Below are positions 45,501-57,129 of a DNA stretch of 64,000 bases, piece after piece. Source of the DNA: Lycocorax pyrrhopterus obiensis (taxonomy: Eukaryota; Chordata; Aves; Passeriformes; Paradisaeidae). Made by a program: the position numbers and the translations under genes. Location of the stretch: positions 135,704,682 to 135,768,681 of the forward strand of contig JACSVZ010000002.1 in the NCBI GenBank assembly GCA_014706295.1. Direction: 5' to 3'. The notes beneath the pieces were generated by a model. That model had not been told where the DNA came from. It did not search any database and saw only the letters and a list, made by a program, of their open reading frames with translations. Position 1 is the first letter of the stretch. The number at the start of each line of letters is the position of its first letter.

Positions 45501-46070
45501 AGTGTACTGTCACAAGTCTATAAATTTCTATTCTTAGTTATTTATAAGTGTCCCATGGCTTTATTAAACAGGAGATCCAGTATTTAATGGGTATATAGAC
45601 ATTTAAGTAGTCTAGAATGGGAAAATTATATGCTGTCCTTCTAATATAGAGATGTGACTGGGCAAACACATACACTACATGAAGAAATTATTTCCACAGC
45701 TGAATAGACACTGTATTTACTTTCCTTTAGAAGGACATTGTTTGTCTATATCTGCATTTATTCATACAGAGAGAAAAGAATGACTTCAGTAGTTAACTTT
45801 GTAGTTAATATTCAATACAAAATGGAATATGTTTTTTTTTAACACATTCATCAGCTGGAATGTACAAGCTTCTCTTTCTATATCTTTTTTTTTTTTTTGG
45901 TACAATGGTTAAAACAAAAGGAATGCTTCAAATGCAATGACCGAACTTGACATACTGGGTTTTTTCCTTCTGAACCTCACCTTTGCTAAAATAAGCATAT
46001 CAAAACATCTGACTCTTTTAAACTCCTATTAGAATTTATTTTATAATTTATGAAGTATCCTAGTATATAG
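42558..46070. other. Unique AT-rich region, no gene seen
   Basis: This region contains an A/C-rich low-complexity patch at about 43704-43795 and another at about 44607-44665. Frames at 43575-43872 (minus) are produced by the GT-rich complement of the first patch. Others (43921-44187, 44924-45139) have no motif. No transposon is recognised. Confidence 0.5.
43704..43795. repeat. A/C-rich low-complexity patch
   Basis: Runs of A and C, with CAA and CCA units (AACAACAACAATAACAAACC), extend for about 90 bp. Confidence 0.7.
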
Positions 46071-47490
46071 AGAATCATAGAATTGTTAGGGTTGGAAGGG
46101 ACCTAAAAGACCCTCTAGTTACAAGTCCCCTGCCATGGGCAGGATTGTCATTCAACAGACCAGATTGCTCAGCACCCCATTCAACCTGGCTGTGAACACT
46201 TGAGGCATCTGCAGCTTTCCTGGGCAATGTGTTCCAGTGCTTCACCACCCTCTGAGTAAAGAATTTCTTCATAACATCTGATCTAAATTGTCCTTCTTTC
46301 AGTTTAAATGTATTGTCCCTTGTTCTGTCACTATCTGCCTGTGCAAAAATCTCTGTCCCTCCTTTTTATAAGCCCCCTTCAAGTACAGAAAGGCTGCAGT
46401 GAGGTGTGCCTGAGCCTTCTCTTACCCATGCTGAACAACCCAAATTCTCTCAGCTTGTCTTTACAGGAGAGGTGCTCCAGACTTCTGAGCATCTTCAAGG
46501 CTCTCCCTTGAACCTTCTCTTGTAGGTCCACATCTTTCTTGCACAGAAGACCTCAGGTCTGGATGCAGTATCCCAGGTGGGATCTCAAAAGGGTAGGGTA
46601 GATGGGCAGAATCACCTCCCTGGACCAGCTGGTCACACCTCTTCTGATACAGCCCAGGGTACAGTTGGCTTTTTGGGCTTTGAGTGCACACTGTTGGCTC
46701 ATGCCATGGCTCATCCATCAACCTCCCAGTCCTTCTCCACAGAACTGCTCTCAATGACTTCCCCCAGCCTGTACTCATGCTTGGGATTGCCCCAATCCGG
46801 GTTTACCACCCTGTACTTGGACTTGTTGAGCTTCATGAGATTTCCATGGGCCCACTTCTCATGTTTGTCCAGGTCCCTCTGGATGGCATCCTTTTCTTCC
46901 ATTCTTCTGCTATCCTGTTCAGCCTTGTGTTGCCTGCAAACTTGCTGAGGGTGCACTCAATCTCACTATGTCATTGATGAAGGCAGTGAAAAGCACCAGT
47001 TCCAGGACAGAGCCTTGAGGGACATCACTTGGTGCATATCTCCAACTGGACATAGAGCATTGACCACAACTCTCTGGCTACATCCATCCAGCCAATTCAT
47101 TATCAATCAAATCCCTGTCCCTCCAATTTTGAGATAAGTATGCCACAGGAAACTTTACTAAGAACTTTACAGAATTCTAGATGCTTTACATCACTTGGTC
47201 TTCCCTTGTCAACCACTGCCATTGCGCCATCACAGTGAGCCACTAGATTGGTCAGGTATAATTTACCCTTGGTAAAGCCACCCTAGCTACCTTGGATTGC
47301 CTCCATGTATTTTATGTGCCTTAGCTTATCTTCGAGGAGAACCTGTTCCATGATCTTCCCAGGCACAGAGGTGAGGCTCACAGGTCTGTCATTACCTGGA
47401 TTTTCCTTTCTCCCCTTTTTAAATATCACCATGACTTTACCAATATGATGGAGAGTGGCTTGGCAACAATATCAGCCAGTTCCCTCAGGA
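46071..47490 (-). mobile_element. CR1 LINE, 1.4-kb 3' part, minus strand
   Basis: The plus strand begins with the inverted terminus AGAATCATAGAATTGTTAGG and carries a distinctive 3' block (GGACCTAAAAGACCCTCTAG, CCCCTGCCATGGGCAGG) typical of another CR1 subfamily. It then gives the inverted ORF2 from C-terminus back through the palm to the start of the reverse transcriptase (ACCTGTTCCATGATCTTCCC, GAGGCTCACAGGTCTGTCAT, then TGATGGAGAGTGGCTTGGC and AGCCAGTTCCCTCAGGA at the right end). It is the longest CR1 piece in the window. The right edge at 47490 is where similarity stops. Confidence 0.95.
46080..47480 (-). pseudogene. CR1 ORF2 remnant with both catalytic aspartates lost
   Basis: Pieces of the reverse transcriptase are readable on the minus strand: [20 protein letters not shown], then NKSKYRVV and [18 protein letters not shown] (within 46711-46956), and RVVKHWNTLPRKAADASSV (within 46075-46272). 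At the second catalytic motif (SKFADD in CR1), this copy reads SKFAGN: the codons at 46929-46934 are GGC AAC instead of the two aspartate codons. Frame changes occur between the palm and the thumb and again before the C-terminus. This is a dead copy whose active site has decayed. Confidence 0.88.
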
Positions 47491-47877
47491 GCAAGTTTCA
47501 CAGATTTTGCTTTATGAATGCTGAACTGATTGCTGGGAGATAGGGGGGAGAAAATATTTGAGTTTGCAAAGGTTCCTGTGAAGTGACAGCCAGCAGCAGT
47601 GAAGGCAAAGCAAACAGACCTGTTCTCTGTGCTGACCAGTCCCTGTCCTTTGCAGAAGTATGCAGTACTTATGCAGCAAATTGTGGATGAAAAAAGGTGT
47701 AAGGATGCCATTTATCACAGAGTCCAATCTTTCCCATGGAAATGCCCTGTAGCCTGTGAGGTTGTAGTGTCAGAGCACATCTAGGCAGCAAGAAGAGAAT
47801 CATCTCCATGAATCCAGACTGTCGCATCTCTAAGGGAAGAAAAGAAGAAGGAACTGATTGCAGCATGAAGTAAGTAC

Positions 47878-47935
47878 AAAAAAAAAACCCCAAACCCAAA
47901 TAAACAAACAAAAAACCCAAACAAAAACCCATCAA
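47878..47935. repeat. A/C-rich low-complexity patch
   Basis: Interrupted runs of A with CCC and CAAA units, about 60 bp. Confidence 0.7.
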
Positions 47936-50725
47936 GCCAAAATACAGAGGGCATGGCAACAAGATGACCTTTTGAAGACTCTTGACTGTATGGATTTGAT
48001 TCAAGAAGGGACACCAAAAACTTTTAAACTAAAAGTCAAGATAGAAGGTAACAGCTTTCCCTGCAAGTACTTTGGGTAATTAAATATAGCCTTGCTACGT
48101 CTAGAGAGAATTTCTGTGACCTTTACTCATGTGAAAGCATTTTTATTAGATCTCAGTTAAAGATAAAATATTTAGAGTTAGAGAAGTTAGATCATGAGAG
48201 ATCAAGTTTAGCCTAACAATAGCCTGGAAATATTCTAGAAAAATTTATGGAGATGGATAACTGACTGAAAGACCTGTTAATGTATGTTTCAGTGTGTGGC
48301 CATTCCACTGCCAGACTATTTAACTCTTCTTGTTGGGAGGTAACAAGGCAGGACTGGACTAGCAGATGTTGCAGCAAACTGGTGGATACTTTAATCTTCA
48401 AAATACTATGTAGCTTGAGTAACACTTACTGTTCAGCTTTCCCTCTGAAGCTCGAAACGTTCTGAAAAGGCACATTGAGCTAGGATTAAACACATGATCA
48501 GAATGATTACTTTTCAGGAGGCTGAATGCATGAAGGGGGCTGGCTTCAGTGAAGCCACTATTTTGGAGTATTCTCAGCTTTTCCCTGCCCTAGAGGTACC
48601 ATTCTTTCAGAGGTGCCTCTTCAGAAATACTTACTGCTAGTCTGAAAGGTGACCTCCAGGCTGATGACCAAAATTGCTGGTTGTTTCACAGTCTGATCCT
48701 ACCCTTACCTTAATTGCTGACTTGTGTGTTTTTTTTTTTTTCCAAAACCCAAAATCAGCTGTTTCTCAGAAGGAGAAGACGAAAGAGTTACACAAGGACA
48801 CACAGAAGACATCTGTAATGTAAAAGAGGATGTACAAATTATGCAATAGAGATAGTAAATTCTGCTAGAAATCCTAAACAAAAATGTTTCTTGCCATGTG
48901 TGGGTGTGTAGGTTTGGATATGAATGACCTGTTTGGCTGCCTTTAATGTGGCTACTTGTTTCACATGAAATTGTATTATGGGATATGGTATTAGGAAGCA
49001 CTGAGTTTGATATCCCAACCATGAGTGTTAATATTTCGTGGTTGTATTGAGACCTACAAAACATTTACAAAAATCCTACACCTAAATTATTCATAACAGT
49101 TTAAATAATATACATTATGAAATATTACTTTGATTTTTACTATTTTTGAAAAGAAATTTGGGTCAGACTAATACATAAAAAGTTATCATGAGATAGAGAT
49201 GTTCACAAAATATATTGTATAAGAAAGATATAATATCTATTTAACTCCAGTACATCCTATTCTTTATACTTCATCTGATTTCAGATACTGAATTTTCTTC
49301 CTTGTTTCTTTTAAACATGGGGCCCTCATCTTCTGTGTTTTGGGTTCTTTTTATTTATTTTCTGTAACAGTTTTGAGAAGATTCTACTTTTTTGTGGCGA
49401 GGTGAATGATGGCAATATCACACGGGTACTTGCTCAATTCCATTAGCAATTTGCCTCCAGCACAGTATCACTCACTTTTCTGATATCACACTCATTTTGT
49501 ATTTTCTTAGTGTTTCATCAAGTTTGTAGCAGTCATATTGTGCTTTTATTGCCTAAAAAATACCGTAGTGTCAAATCAAAACACTTCTGAAAAACAGACA
49601 AGTCAGCTAGCTGATCTATCTAGAATAAGATAGATGTGTCAATTCCATCTGTAAGAAAGTCTTTGTTCTTCCAATAAATTAATGCATTCATTAGTATGTC
49701 TCAATAACTTGTCTTAACTAAAAACAATAATAATTATTTGAATAATCAGATATTAAAAAACCTTTTATCGAGCGATCAGATTACATGACTAACTCTGTGA
49801 AAACAGAAACTTCTTATTGCTTTTTTACTTGACCAAACACTTTCAAAGGCAAAAATCTCCTTTGCATTGTTTATTTCTCTCTTCTGTATTTTTAGAACAT
49901 GACAACAATGGCGTCTATTTTGACTGCTTACTTTTTCTTGAGAGAGGAACCATAGTCTTTTTACAATATAAATTACTACCTTTGAGTACATGGGGCATTT
50001 CTAGCAACTGTCATTTTTGATAACTAGGAATTTTTATTTAAAATAAATATCTTTCAGACAGAAGCTTGAGTCTTTAGACATTCATGAGCAGGAAGTGAAT
50101 AATTTTTTAACAGCACAATATACACATATTTTTTAAAAACTTCAAATACTTTACTGTGTCAATGGATAACGTGAATTATGCTCAAAAAAATCTTCAGGTT
50201 GCCAACAGATGAATTTAAAAAAACTTTAAAAAATCTGCATCTTATAATAATTAGAAGTCAATTTTTGTAATTAGAATAATTGTAAGAATAATTTGAGATA
50301 TTATTTCCTAGTATTTATGAGTGGAATTCTCTAGCAGTTATTTTCATCCCAAGCAGTGTGGTCAGCTTGCCTTTCTACTTAAAAAAATAAGCATCTCTGA
50401 GCTACAATACTTGTATTTTGGAGTTTAGAAAACACTTCTCCTGATTAATTATGAGAATCATGGCAGGTGTAATTTCATTTTTGAGATATAAGTGTTGGGA
50501 TAAATCCCCTTTTGTTTTGATTTAACACTTTTTCCATTGTGTTGTTTATTTCTTTATGAGTTTATTCTCTTCTTTATTTTGTTGGGTTTTGCTGGTTTTT
50601 TTGAATATAATTAGAATTAATAAATTACAATAGTGTTTTATCTCATGTTTAATCTATCCATAATAGGCTACAAAATTTTAAAGCATTCACACAGGATACT
50701 ACTGTGTTTTTGTTTTGTGTGGGGC

Positions 50726-50797
50726 AAGAAAACAAAGACCACTTAGTAATAAGAGAACAAAGACTGCTTAGTTAAGAAGAACAAGGACTAGTCAGTC
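50726..50797. repeat. Three-copy degenerate tandem repeat (23-25 bp unit) with AACAAAG motifs
   Basis: The units are 50726-50750, 50751-50773 and 50774-50797. Each starts AAGA(A/G), has AACAA(A/G)GAC(C/T) in the middle and ends with a CTTAGT- or GTCAGT-like word. The first two contain AACAAAG and the third AACAAGG. A fourth AACAAAG follows at about 50815-50821 outside the repeat. Confidence 0.75.
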
Positions 50798-52080
50798 AAA
50801 GTGAAATATATGTAACAAAGTTTCTAAAATGTAGCTGGTAGCAAAACCACAGTAGTTTGTAAAAAAAGTTGCTAGACAAGCACTTGTTTTAAAGAAAAAA
50901 AGGCTGATGTGAATATTAGGAACGCGATCACTTATATTATTTGTTAGCAGAAGCATGAACAGTTATACCATTGGCTATCCAAGTGCGTGATATTCTAATC
51001 TGATAGTGAAAATATTATAAAAGCTATATACACTTTTAATAAATGTTTCTGGTTATATCATGACTAGTTTTGTTTTGTTTGATTATGGTTTTTGTTCACT
51101 TTTTTAAAATTCCCTTTTACAGAGAATGACACAATGAAATCTACTTTTAATTTTGATCATTCTTCTTCTTTTGATTAACTGCTGTCTGCCAATCATTTAA
51201 AGCTTAGGAGATAATTTTAGGTTCTATCTTTTTCATTTGCTTTCGTGTTTATTTTCCTTTCAGAACTTTTTTTTCTAAAATTTTTCGACATGATTTTTTT
51301 CAGTAGCAAGAAAGGTGGGAGGAAAGAAAAGAAATAGTATTTCCATTCTCCCAAACTTCATGTAAGAATTTTCCTTGAAAATTGTCTATATGTTACTGCC
51401 AAAAACTTGAAATGGAAGTGGATTACCTAATGTATATGGAAGCGATTATTAGTTTTATCCTTATGAGAAGAAAGCAGTAAAACAAGAATGAATGCCATCC
51501 AGAAAAATTTAATGCTTAGTAAAAAGAAAGAAAATGGGAAAAAAAATATAAGCAAGTCAACAGAGGCAGAAGAGGATATCCCTCTAATGTGCAAGATTGT
51601 TCTACAAATAACAAAACTATTTTCTTTTCTATTCACAAGCAGTTTTGGCAGTTTCCTGACAGACAACATTGCATTAACTGCTTTTATCATAGGAAAGAAA
51701 AATGACAATATTGATATAGCGCTCAGAAGAGGTGATATCTTGCAAGGACAATAACCTGCTTATATTCATCTGTACAGGAGAAAAATATATTAAAAGTCCT
51801 TCTAGTACATGGAAAACAATCAAATATTGAAGCTCCACGGAAAGATAAATTTCTGGGCAGAACTCCTCCCCCTCTTCCATGAAAAAACCCCATGAATAGC
51901 TGAAAGGACAAAAAAAAAGAGAACCCTGCAATTCCTGGCTCGATATATAAATAAGACATAACAACAGTCTTAAGGCCCCAACAAAGTGCTGTCATCTAAT
52001 ATTTTTCAGTGCTAAAGCTAGACTCAATCTGTAGTCAGGGCTTTGGACTAGAAAAGGTGATATATCTCAGGACTATGGAT

Positions 52081-52330
52081 TCTCACTGAAGCTGTGCCAG
52101 GAGAGGTTTAGGTTGGATATTAGGAAAAGGTTCTTCCCCCAGAGGGGGCTTGGGCACAGGAACAGGCTCCCCAAGGAAGTGGTCACAGCCCCAAGCCTGA
52201 CAGAGTTTAAGAAGTGTTTGGACAACACTCTCAGGCACATGGTGTAATTCTTGGGCATGGCGCTGTGCAGGGCCAGGAATTGGACATTCGTGATCCTTTT
52301 GGGTCACTTCTAACTCAGGATATTCTATTA
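52081..52330 (+). mobile_element. CR1 LINE, 3' end fragment (third terminus type)
   Basis: On the plus strand GTGCCAGGAGAGGTTTAGG, TTGGATATTAGGAAAAGG, ACAGGAACAGGCTCCCCAAG, AAGTGTTTGGACAACACTCT and CAGGCACATGGTGTAATTCT are followed by the terminus AACTCAGGATATTCTATT. This is the CR1 type ending in GGATATTCTAT. About 250 bp remain. Minus-strand frames across it are antisense. Confidence 0.92.
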
Positions 52331-54292
52331 GTGTATGGTTTATTACTAGAAGCTTCCTAGTTTTAACACTTGCTGTTTGAATCCAGTTGATATCTTTTTT
52401 AGAAGCTTGTATATATGGTATTCTTTTGATCCCTCAATCAATTATTTAGAAACTGTCCATGTAAATAGTTTTAATTTTTAGAAGAAGTTCCCAACTCACA
52501 CTTACGCATTTCACATTTTCACAGATGTAGAATAAGATAATTACAAGAACTGGTCTCTGAGGTCTTCCTTGAAGCCTTCTGAATACTGAATTAGTCTCTT
52601 GTGCTGAGTTCTGAAGTGTTATCTGAACACCTGCAACCTACATCCAAGCCATATACTTCTGCAGATCCGTTTTCTTTCCCTCTAGCTCTACTGAACATCA
52701 AAATAATCTTACTTCTGTTAATTCCTTAAACTTGTCTATAAAATCAATCAGACATTGAAGCAGCAAGAGTAAAAGGTGATTTGGAATTTACTAGAAATTA
52801 TTTACTTGGAATAATTTGGTGAATTACTAGAAAAAGATTCTCTGCAAGACTCTTTAAGAAACAGTAGAGTCAAAGTAAGGTTAAAGAGAAATTGATCAAA
52901 GCAAGAAATATCACAAGAAGTTTTAAGAGGGACGTTTAGACCATTGTCTTCCTAGGAAAACCTAAAAAGTCATAGATCATGTGTTTTGATCATTTTGCTT
53001 ACAAAAATACAATCTTAAAGTGGAATTCAAGTGGAGGTGCATACTCCAGTGAAGCGCATTAGAGGACTATGCTGTGCACTGAATCATTCTGTGACACCAC
53101 TGTTTGTCACAGAAATCTTTAGAACAGAATTCTACTAGAATGTTATTATTTTCTGACAAGGAAATAATATAAATACTTAAGTTACATATTGGTTAAAATT
53201 TTTAATTATTGTTTATATTTCACATAGAATAATTCATTTTTCAGAATTATTTTTTAAATGACTCTTTAAATCTTAGTACAGAATTTCTGTCTGAAAAACT
53301 TTTAAGAATTATTGAAATTATTTGTGTGTCTCCTGTTTGCTCCAAGTAAATTGCAAGATTTTTTTAGCAGCAGGACCAATCAAATACAACTGGAAGAGTT
53401 ATCTAGAATTGGAGAAAATTTTAATTAAGAATTCTTGTGATTGAGTTCATAATTAATATTATGACAGGTGTTATTTTAAGTACGTTCTCTTGGTGACTGA
53501 ATTCAGAAAATATTTGTAATACATTAGTGTTTCAGACATTGAGAAGAGTAATGAATCCAATATGCATGTGTTTCTTGTCTATTAATACATTGATTTCATT
53601 AGATGTATGCTACAGATTTATTTTTTTTTAAAAACCTAATTAAACTAATGAATTAAATTAAATACTCAATATTTTCATCTACTATTCTGGGGAATGCTCT
53701 GTAATAGTTAGATTATGTCAAGAGAAATTATTTGACAATATCCTAATTAACAAAATGCAAGCGACATATATTAAATAAAGCTCTGAAGGAATACTATTAC
53801 ATATTTTAACACTATTCTTTAAGACTTGTGTTTTCCTAAATATCTTCTTTCTGTGGGGATACATTAGTATTTTCCTTTCTTTGTCTCCTGAAATTTAGCT
53901 TCTTTTCCTCAAAACTAGAATTTAATAATTTTTTGTAGTAATTCCTTCGTGTTTAGAAAAGTAAACAATGTTTAAAATATTGTGTATTAATGAATTCATG
54001 GTAAGATTTGTGCTTCTATAAATATGCCTGCTCTTGAGTCTGAGGTATAAACTTGTGGTCTCTCACTACAGCACTAACCATTATAATTGAGCAACTGACG
54101 AAAATATCTTCAAGTAAGTGAGAAACTGAGGCTTCTAAAAAAAATACCAAGAAATTAACGCACACCAAAAAAACCCCATGTAATTTTTGCTGTAGCAACA
54201 GAGCTATCTGTTTAATCAAACTGGAAAGGTAGACTAAAAATCTAAACTTCCAAAAGAGGTTGCAGTCAATTAAACCCTTATCCTACACATAT

Positions 54293-54327
54293 TATATGAT
54301 ATTAAATATTATATATTATATCATATA
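54293..54327. repeat. AT-rich inverted repeat, 10-bp arms
   Basis: TATATGATAT (54293-54302) and ATATCATATA (54318-54327) are exact reverse complements around a 15-base AT-only spacer. Confidence 0.8.
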
Positions 54328-55572
54328 TCTGTTCTAATGGGAAGCACATTAAAAATTGTATGCAGGGTGAGGTCTTTGGGTTGTTGGGGAGTTTTTTTGA
54401 GAGAGGGTAGCCTTTAAAAGAATTATTTGAGATATCAAATAATTATTACAAAATATTCTAGGAAGGAAATGCAATGATTTAGCATCCAGGGACTGTAGTT
54501 TTTGTTAAGAATAAGTGGTATGAAGGGGAAAAACCCCAAACACTTTAACAGCTTAAAACACCATGACCTGTGTTCAGAAAAATGCTAAACATATGCACAT
54601 TCTCACTAGCCCCAAATGAAAAAATAAAGCAGTTGACTACCTTTCTCAGTTTTCAGAAACTACGTATTTGTCACACTTCCCTGTCAGAACATCATGATTT
54701 GAGAGGTGTAGTGTTCAGCCTGAGTTTGCCCTCTGCAATTTTCCTTCAGATCATCAGGTATGAACTAATCTCAACCATGAACAAATAAAACTTTTTATTA
54801 TAGCAGATACATACCTTCCTATGTCCTCCTTTGCTTAAACTGGAAGACATGAAAATTACAGGATAGATCTTGAAAAAATTGCTGTCAAACCAGGAAGTTT
54901 TTTTATTTCTGTTTTATCTGTGCTATGCCTACCAGACTTTGGGTGGTATTTTGTAAGTGTAATAATCCATTTGCAGTTTCATGCTGCAGCTACCTGATAG
55001 CAGTGGTAGTTGGTAGATGACTATCAGGGTTTGTACTTGCAACATGCTCCCTTGTACTTTGCAAACACATTTCAAGAGCTGCAACATTACTTAATTGCAT
55101 GTACGATAAGGGCAGCAGGTAGAAATTGCTGACACTTTCCGTTCTAAGACATTTATTCAGCTGATAGGAGTTCTTCTGCATTTCAGGATAGAATTTCCAT
55201 GGGATATATATTTTTCTGAACGTAAATTTAATTTTCATAATTTCATAATTTCAGAAAAAGCTGTTCAGTTAGACTGAATTTGGGGCAAATTTTCCCATGT
55301 AAATAAACATTAAAAGATTTTTGAAGGATTCTTTGGATACACGCTTGAAATAGGTGCTTGCATGTCTGGCTGTGTTTGAGAGGAATAGTGCTTAGTAGAG
55401 GAAAAGTATATTTGCATATGCAAAATCCAGTTATATTTGACTGGGTTGTGGCCATCTAAAAATGCAGTTACATATTTAATTTATCTGAATATTTATTGGT
55501 AGCTAATTTATCCTTGATGTTTTCTATTCTTGGTGGAGCACACTAGGAAATCAGCTTTCTTCTGAACTGCTG

Positions 55573-55596
55573 CTTCTGCCTGGTAGAAGGCAGAAG
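55573..55596. repeat. Hairpin, 9-bp perfect arms
   Basis: CTTCTGCCT and AGGCAGAAG are exact reverse complements around the loop GGTAGA. Unlike other hairpins in the window it is G+C-balanced. Confidence 0.8.
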
Positions 55597-56569
55597 TGCA
55601 ACATTACACATAAACTGGGAGCATGGAGAGCACTGGTATTCCCAGCACCCTGCCTTGCTCAGGCAACACAACTGGAAGTGGAGGGAGTGCTCTACTGGAG
55701 TACAGAGGGGTAAATAAAGAGTATGATCATATATACTCAGTTTTGAGCTGAGGCAAAGAATTTTTCACATTTCTGAATGCAGGACTGTGCAACCTTCATG
55801 TTCTTTAAATGTGTTTTTGTCACTTTTCATGATCCCTGCCAATATCAATGAGTGGCAGATTTCTAAATATGTGGATTTTCAAAGTCACATTAAAGCTTTT
55901 TAGATGTCAAGTTGAAAGTAAACGAAAGCATAATTTTGACTTTCCACTAAACTGCATTTAAAAATCAAGAAATTAGGAAGCTTATGCTAATAATATGGGA
56001 ACATATTTTTTTAAATGTTGAAGGAAATACATATTTAGATACTTCTACGTTGCTTATGGAATGTTGAGCACTTTTATAGATCTTTATGGACACCCAGCTC
56101 CACTGATTTCAGAAATATTTTTGTTGCCCTGATGAGACAAATTATGGGTGAGATCATTTACTGAGACATACTTGCAACTTACAGGTTATAAAGTAGAGCT
56201 TCAGAAGCAAATAGATGTGTAGCTTCCTTGACCAGGGTGATACTGAGTATACATTTCAGCCTGTGCTGAAGTATTGTGCACACTGCTGTGGTAAGATATT
56301 CTTGCAGGTTTTCCCCATGATTTTGGTATTCACTCTGAAAACTGCTATAAAGATCCAAGGTTTCCCAGTCATTACCACAGTGAAGTAGAGACTTCTTCCC
56401 AAAATCCTTTTCTTCATGCCTCCCAGAACTCTCCTAGAATTTTGCTATAGCCAGCTTGCTTGTTTCATTTTCTGATTCCACATTTTGTCTCATACTGAAA
56501 GTTAGATCTGGAACATGTATGTTTACAGACACATAGAATTTAAATGTTCTGTGCGTATTTATACAAATA

Positions 56570-57129
56570 TGTACTGGTTTGAAAACAAACCAGTGGGAGA
56601 CTTCAAGTCAGAACTACAATTTGTTGGAAAAGAAAAATAAAGGCAGAAAGCACTGGTTTAAACTGACAGTCAGGATTCAACCTGACACCCTGTCGGGCAG
56701 GGTGGTGGTAGCAGTCTGATTAAATGGTGGCTGCAGTCCTCCTGAAGTGGTAGATGTGGTTCTGTTGAAGCGGTGATCCTGTAGAAGGGTTTGGTCCTCC
56801 TCTGAATGTCCAGTGGTGGTTATGTAGCTCTTGTCCTCTGGGAATCCAGGAGGTAAGGGCTGCCTGTGGTGTTCCAAACCTCAGATTATATCCAGGTAGG
56901 AATGCTTGGTTCCTCCCCCTGGGCGGAGCATCTCACAATGGGATGATGTAATTTTATGAGTCACGCAGTGAGGCTGGATGGCCCGTTAGCAGAAGATATC
57001 CACCAGAGGGAGTTATCAGGGATGTGTCATGGAAGAGACCAAGAACACTGCTCCACCTGGTTTTAACAGATGGTGATAGAATACATACTTTTGGTTACAT
57101 CTTACATTGTAACCTAAAACACTATCACA
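56570..57129 (-). mobile_element. Solo LTR of a third family, 560 bp, minus strand
   Basis: The plus strand runs from TGTACTGGTTTG to AACACTATCACA (TG...CA). The block order (ACCTGACACCCTGTCGGGCA, GGTGGTGGTAGCAGTCTGAT, GGTTCCTCCCCCTGGGCGGA, GCATCTCACAATGGGATGAT, ACACTGCTCCACCTGG) matches an LTR family I recall from songbirds, ERVL-like. The minus orientation is inferred from that resemblance and from a TATA-like GATATAATC on the minus strand (about 56885-56895). A perfect AP-1 word TGAGTCA lies near 56957-56963. No internal retroviral genes adjoin it and no clean target duplication is seen. The 66-codon minus frame inside it is not a gene. Confidence 0.8.
56573..56594. repeat. Hairpin at the LTR end, 8-bp arms
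   Basis: ACTGGTTT (56573-56580) and AAACCAGT (56587-56594) are perfect reverse complements with loop GAAAAC, starting 3 bases inside the LTR end. Confidence 0.85.

Larger units (their letters stand above)
47491..52080. other. Unique region, no gene seen
   Basis: The region just right of the CR1 (47491-47870) is less AT-rich and has a splice-acceptor-like CTGTCCTTTGCAG (47643-47655) before an open stretch, but I cannot support an exon. An A/C-rich patch lies at 47878-47935 and a degenerate tandem repeat at 50726-50797 (listed separately). Frames of 61-119 codons are present on both strands without motifs. Confidence 0.5.
52331..56569. other. Unique AT-rich region, no gene seen
   Basis: No transposon is recognised. 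Structural items are an AT palindrome (54293-54327) and a 9-bp-arm hairpin (55573-55596), listed separately. Frames of 66-82 codons (54016-54219 minus, 54570-54788 plus, 54990-55455 minus) have no motif. Confidence 0.5.

Noticed and set aside
46308..46977. Plus-strand frames of 67-123 codons near 46.3-47.0 kb
   Set aside because: They are antisense to the CR1 ORF2 remnant, a known source of spurious open frames.
47599..47784. Possible exon: open stretch after CTGTCCTTTGCAG with a GT downstream (KYAVLMQQIVDEKR-like)
   Set aside because: The acceptor-like tract and GTGTAAGG donor-like word are common by chance. There is no neighbouring exon, homologue or frame consistency.
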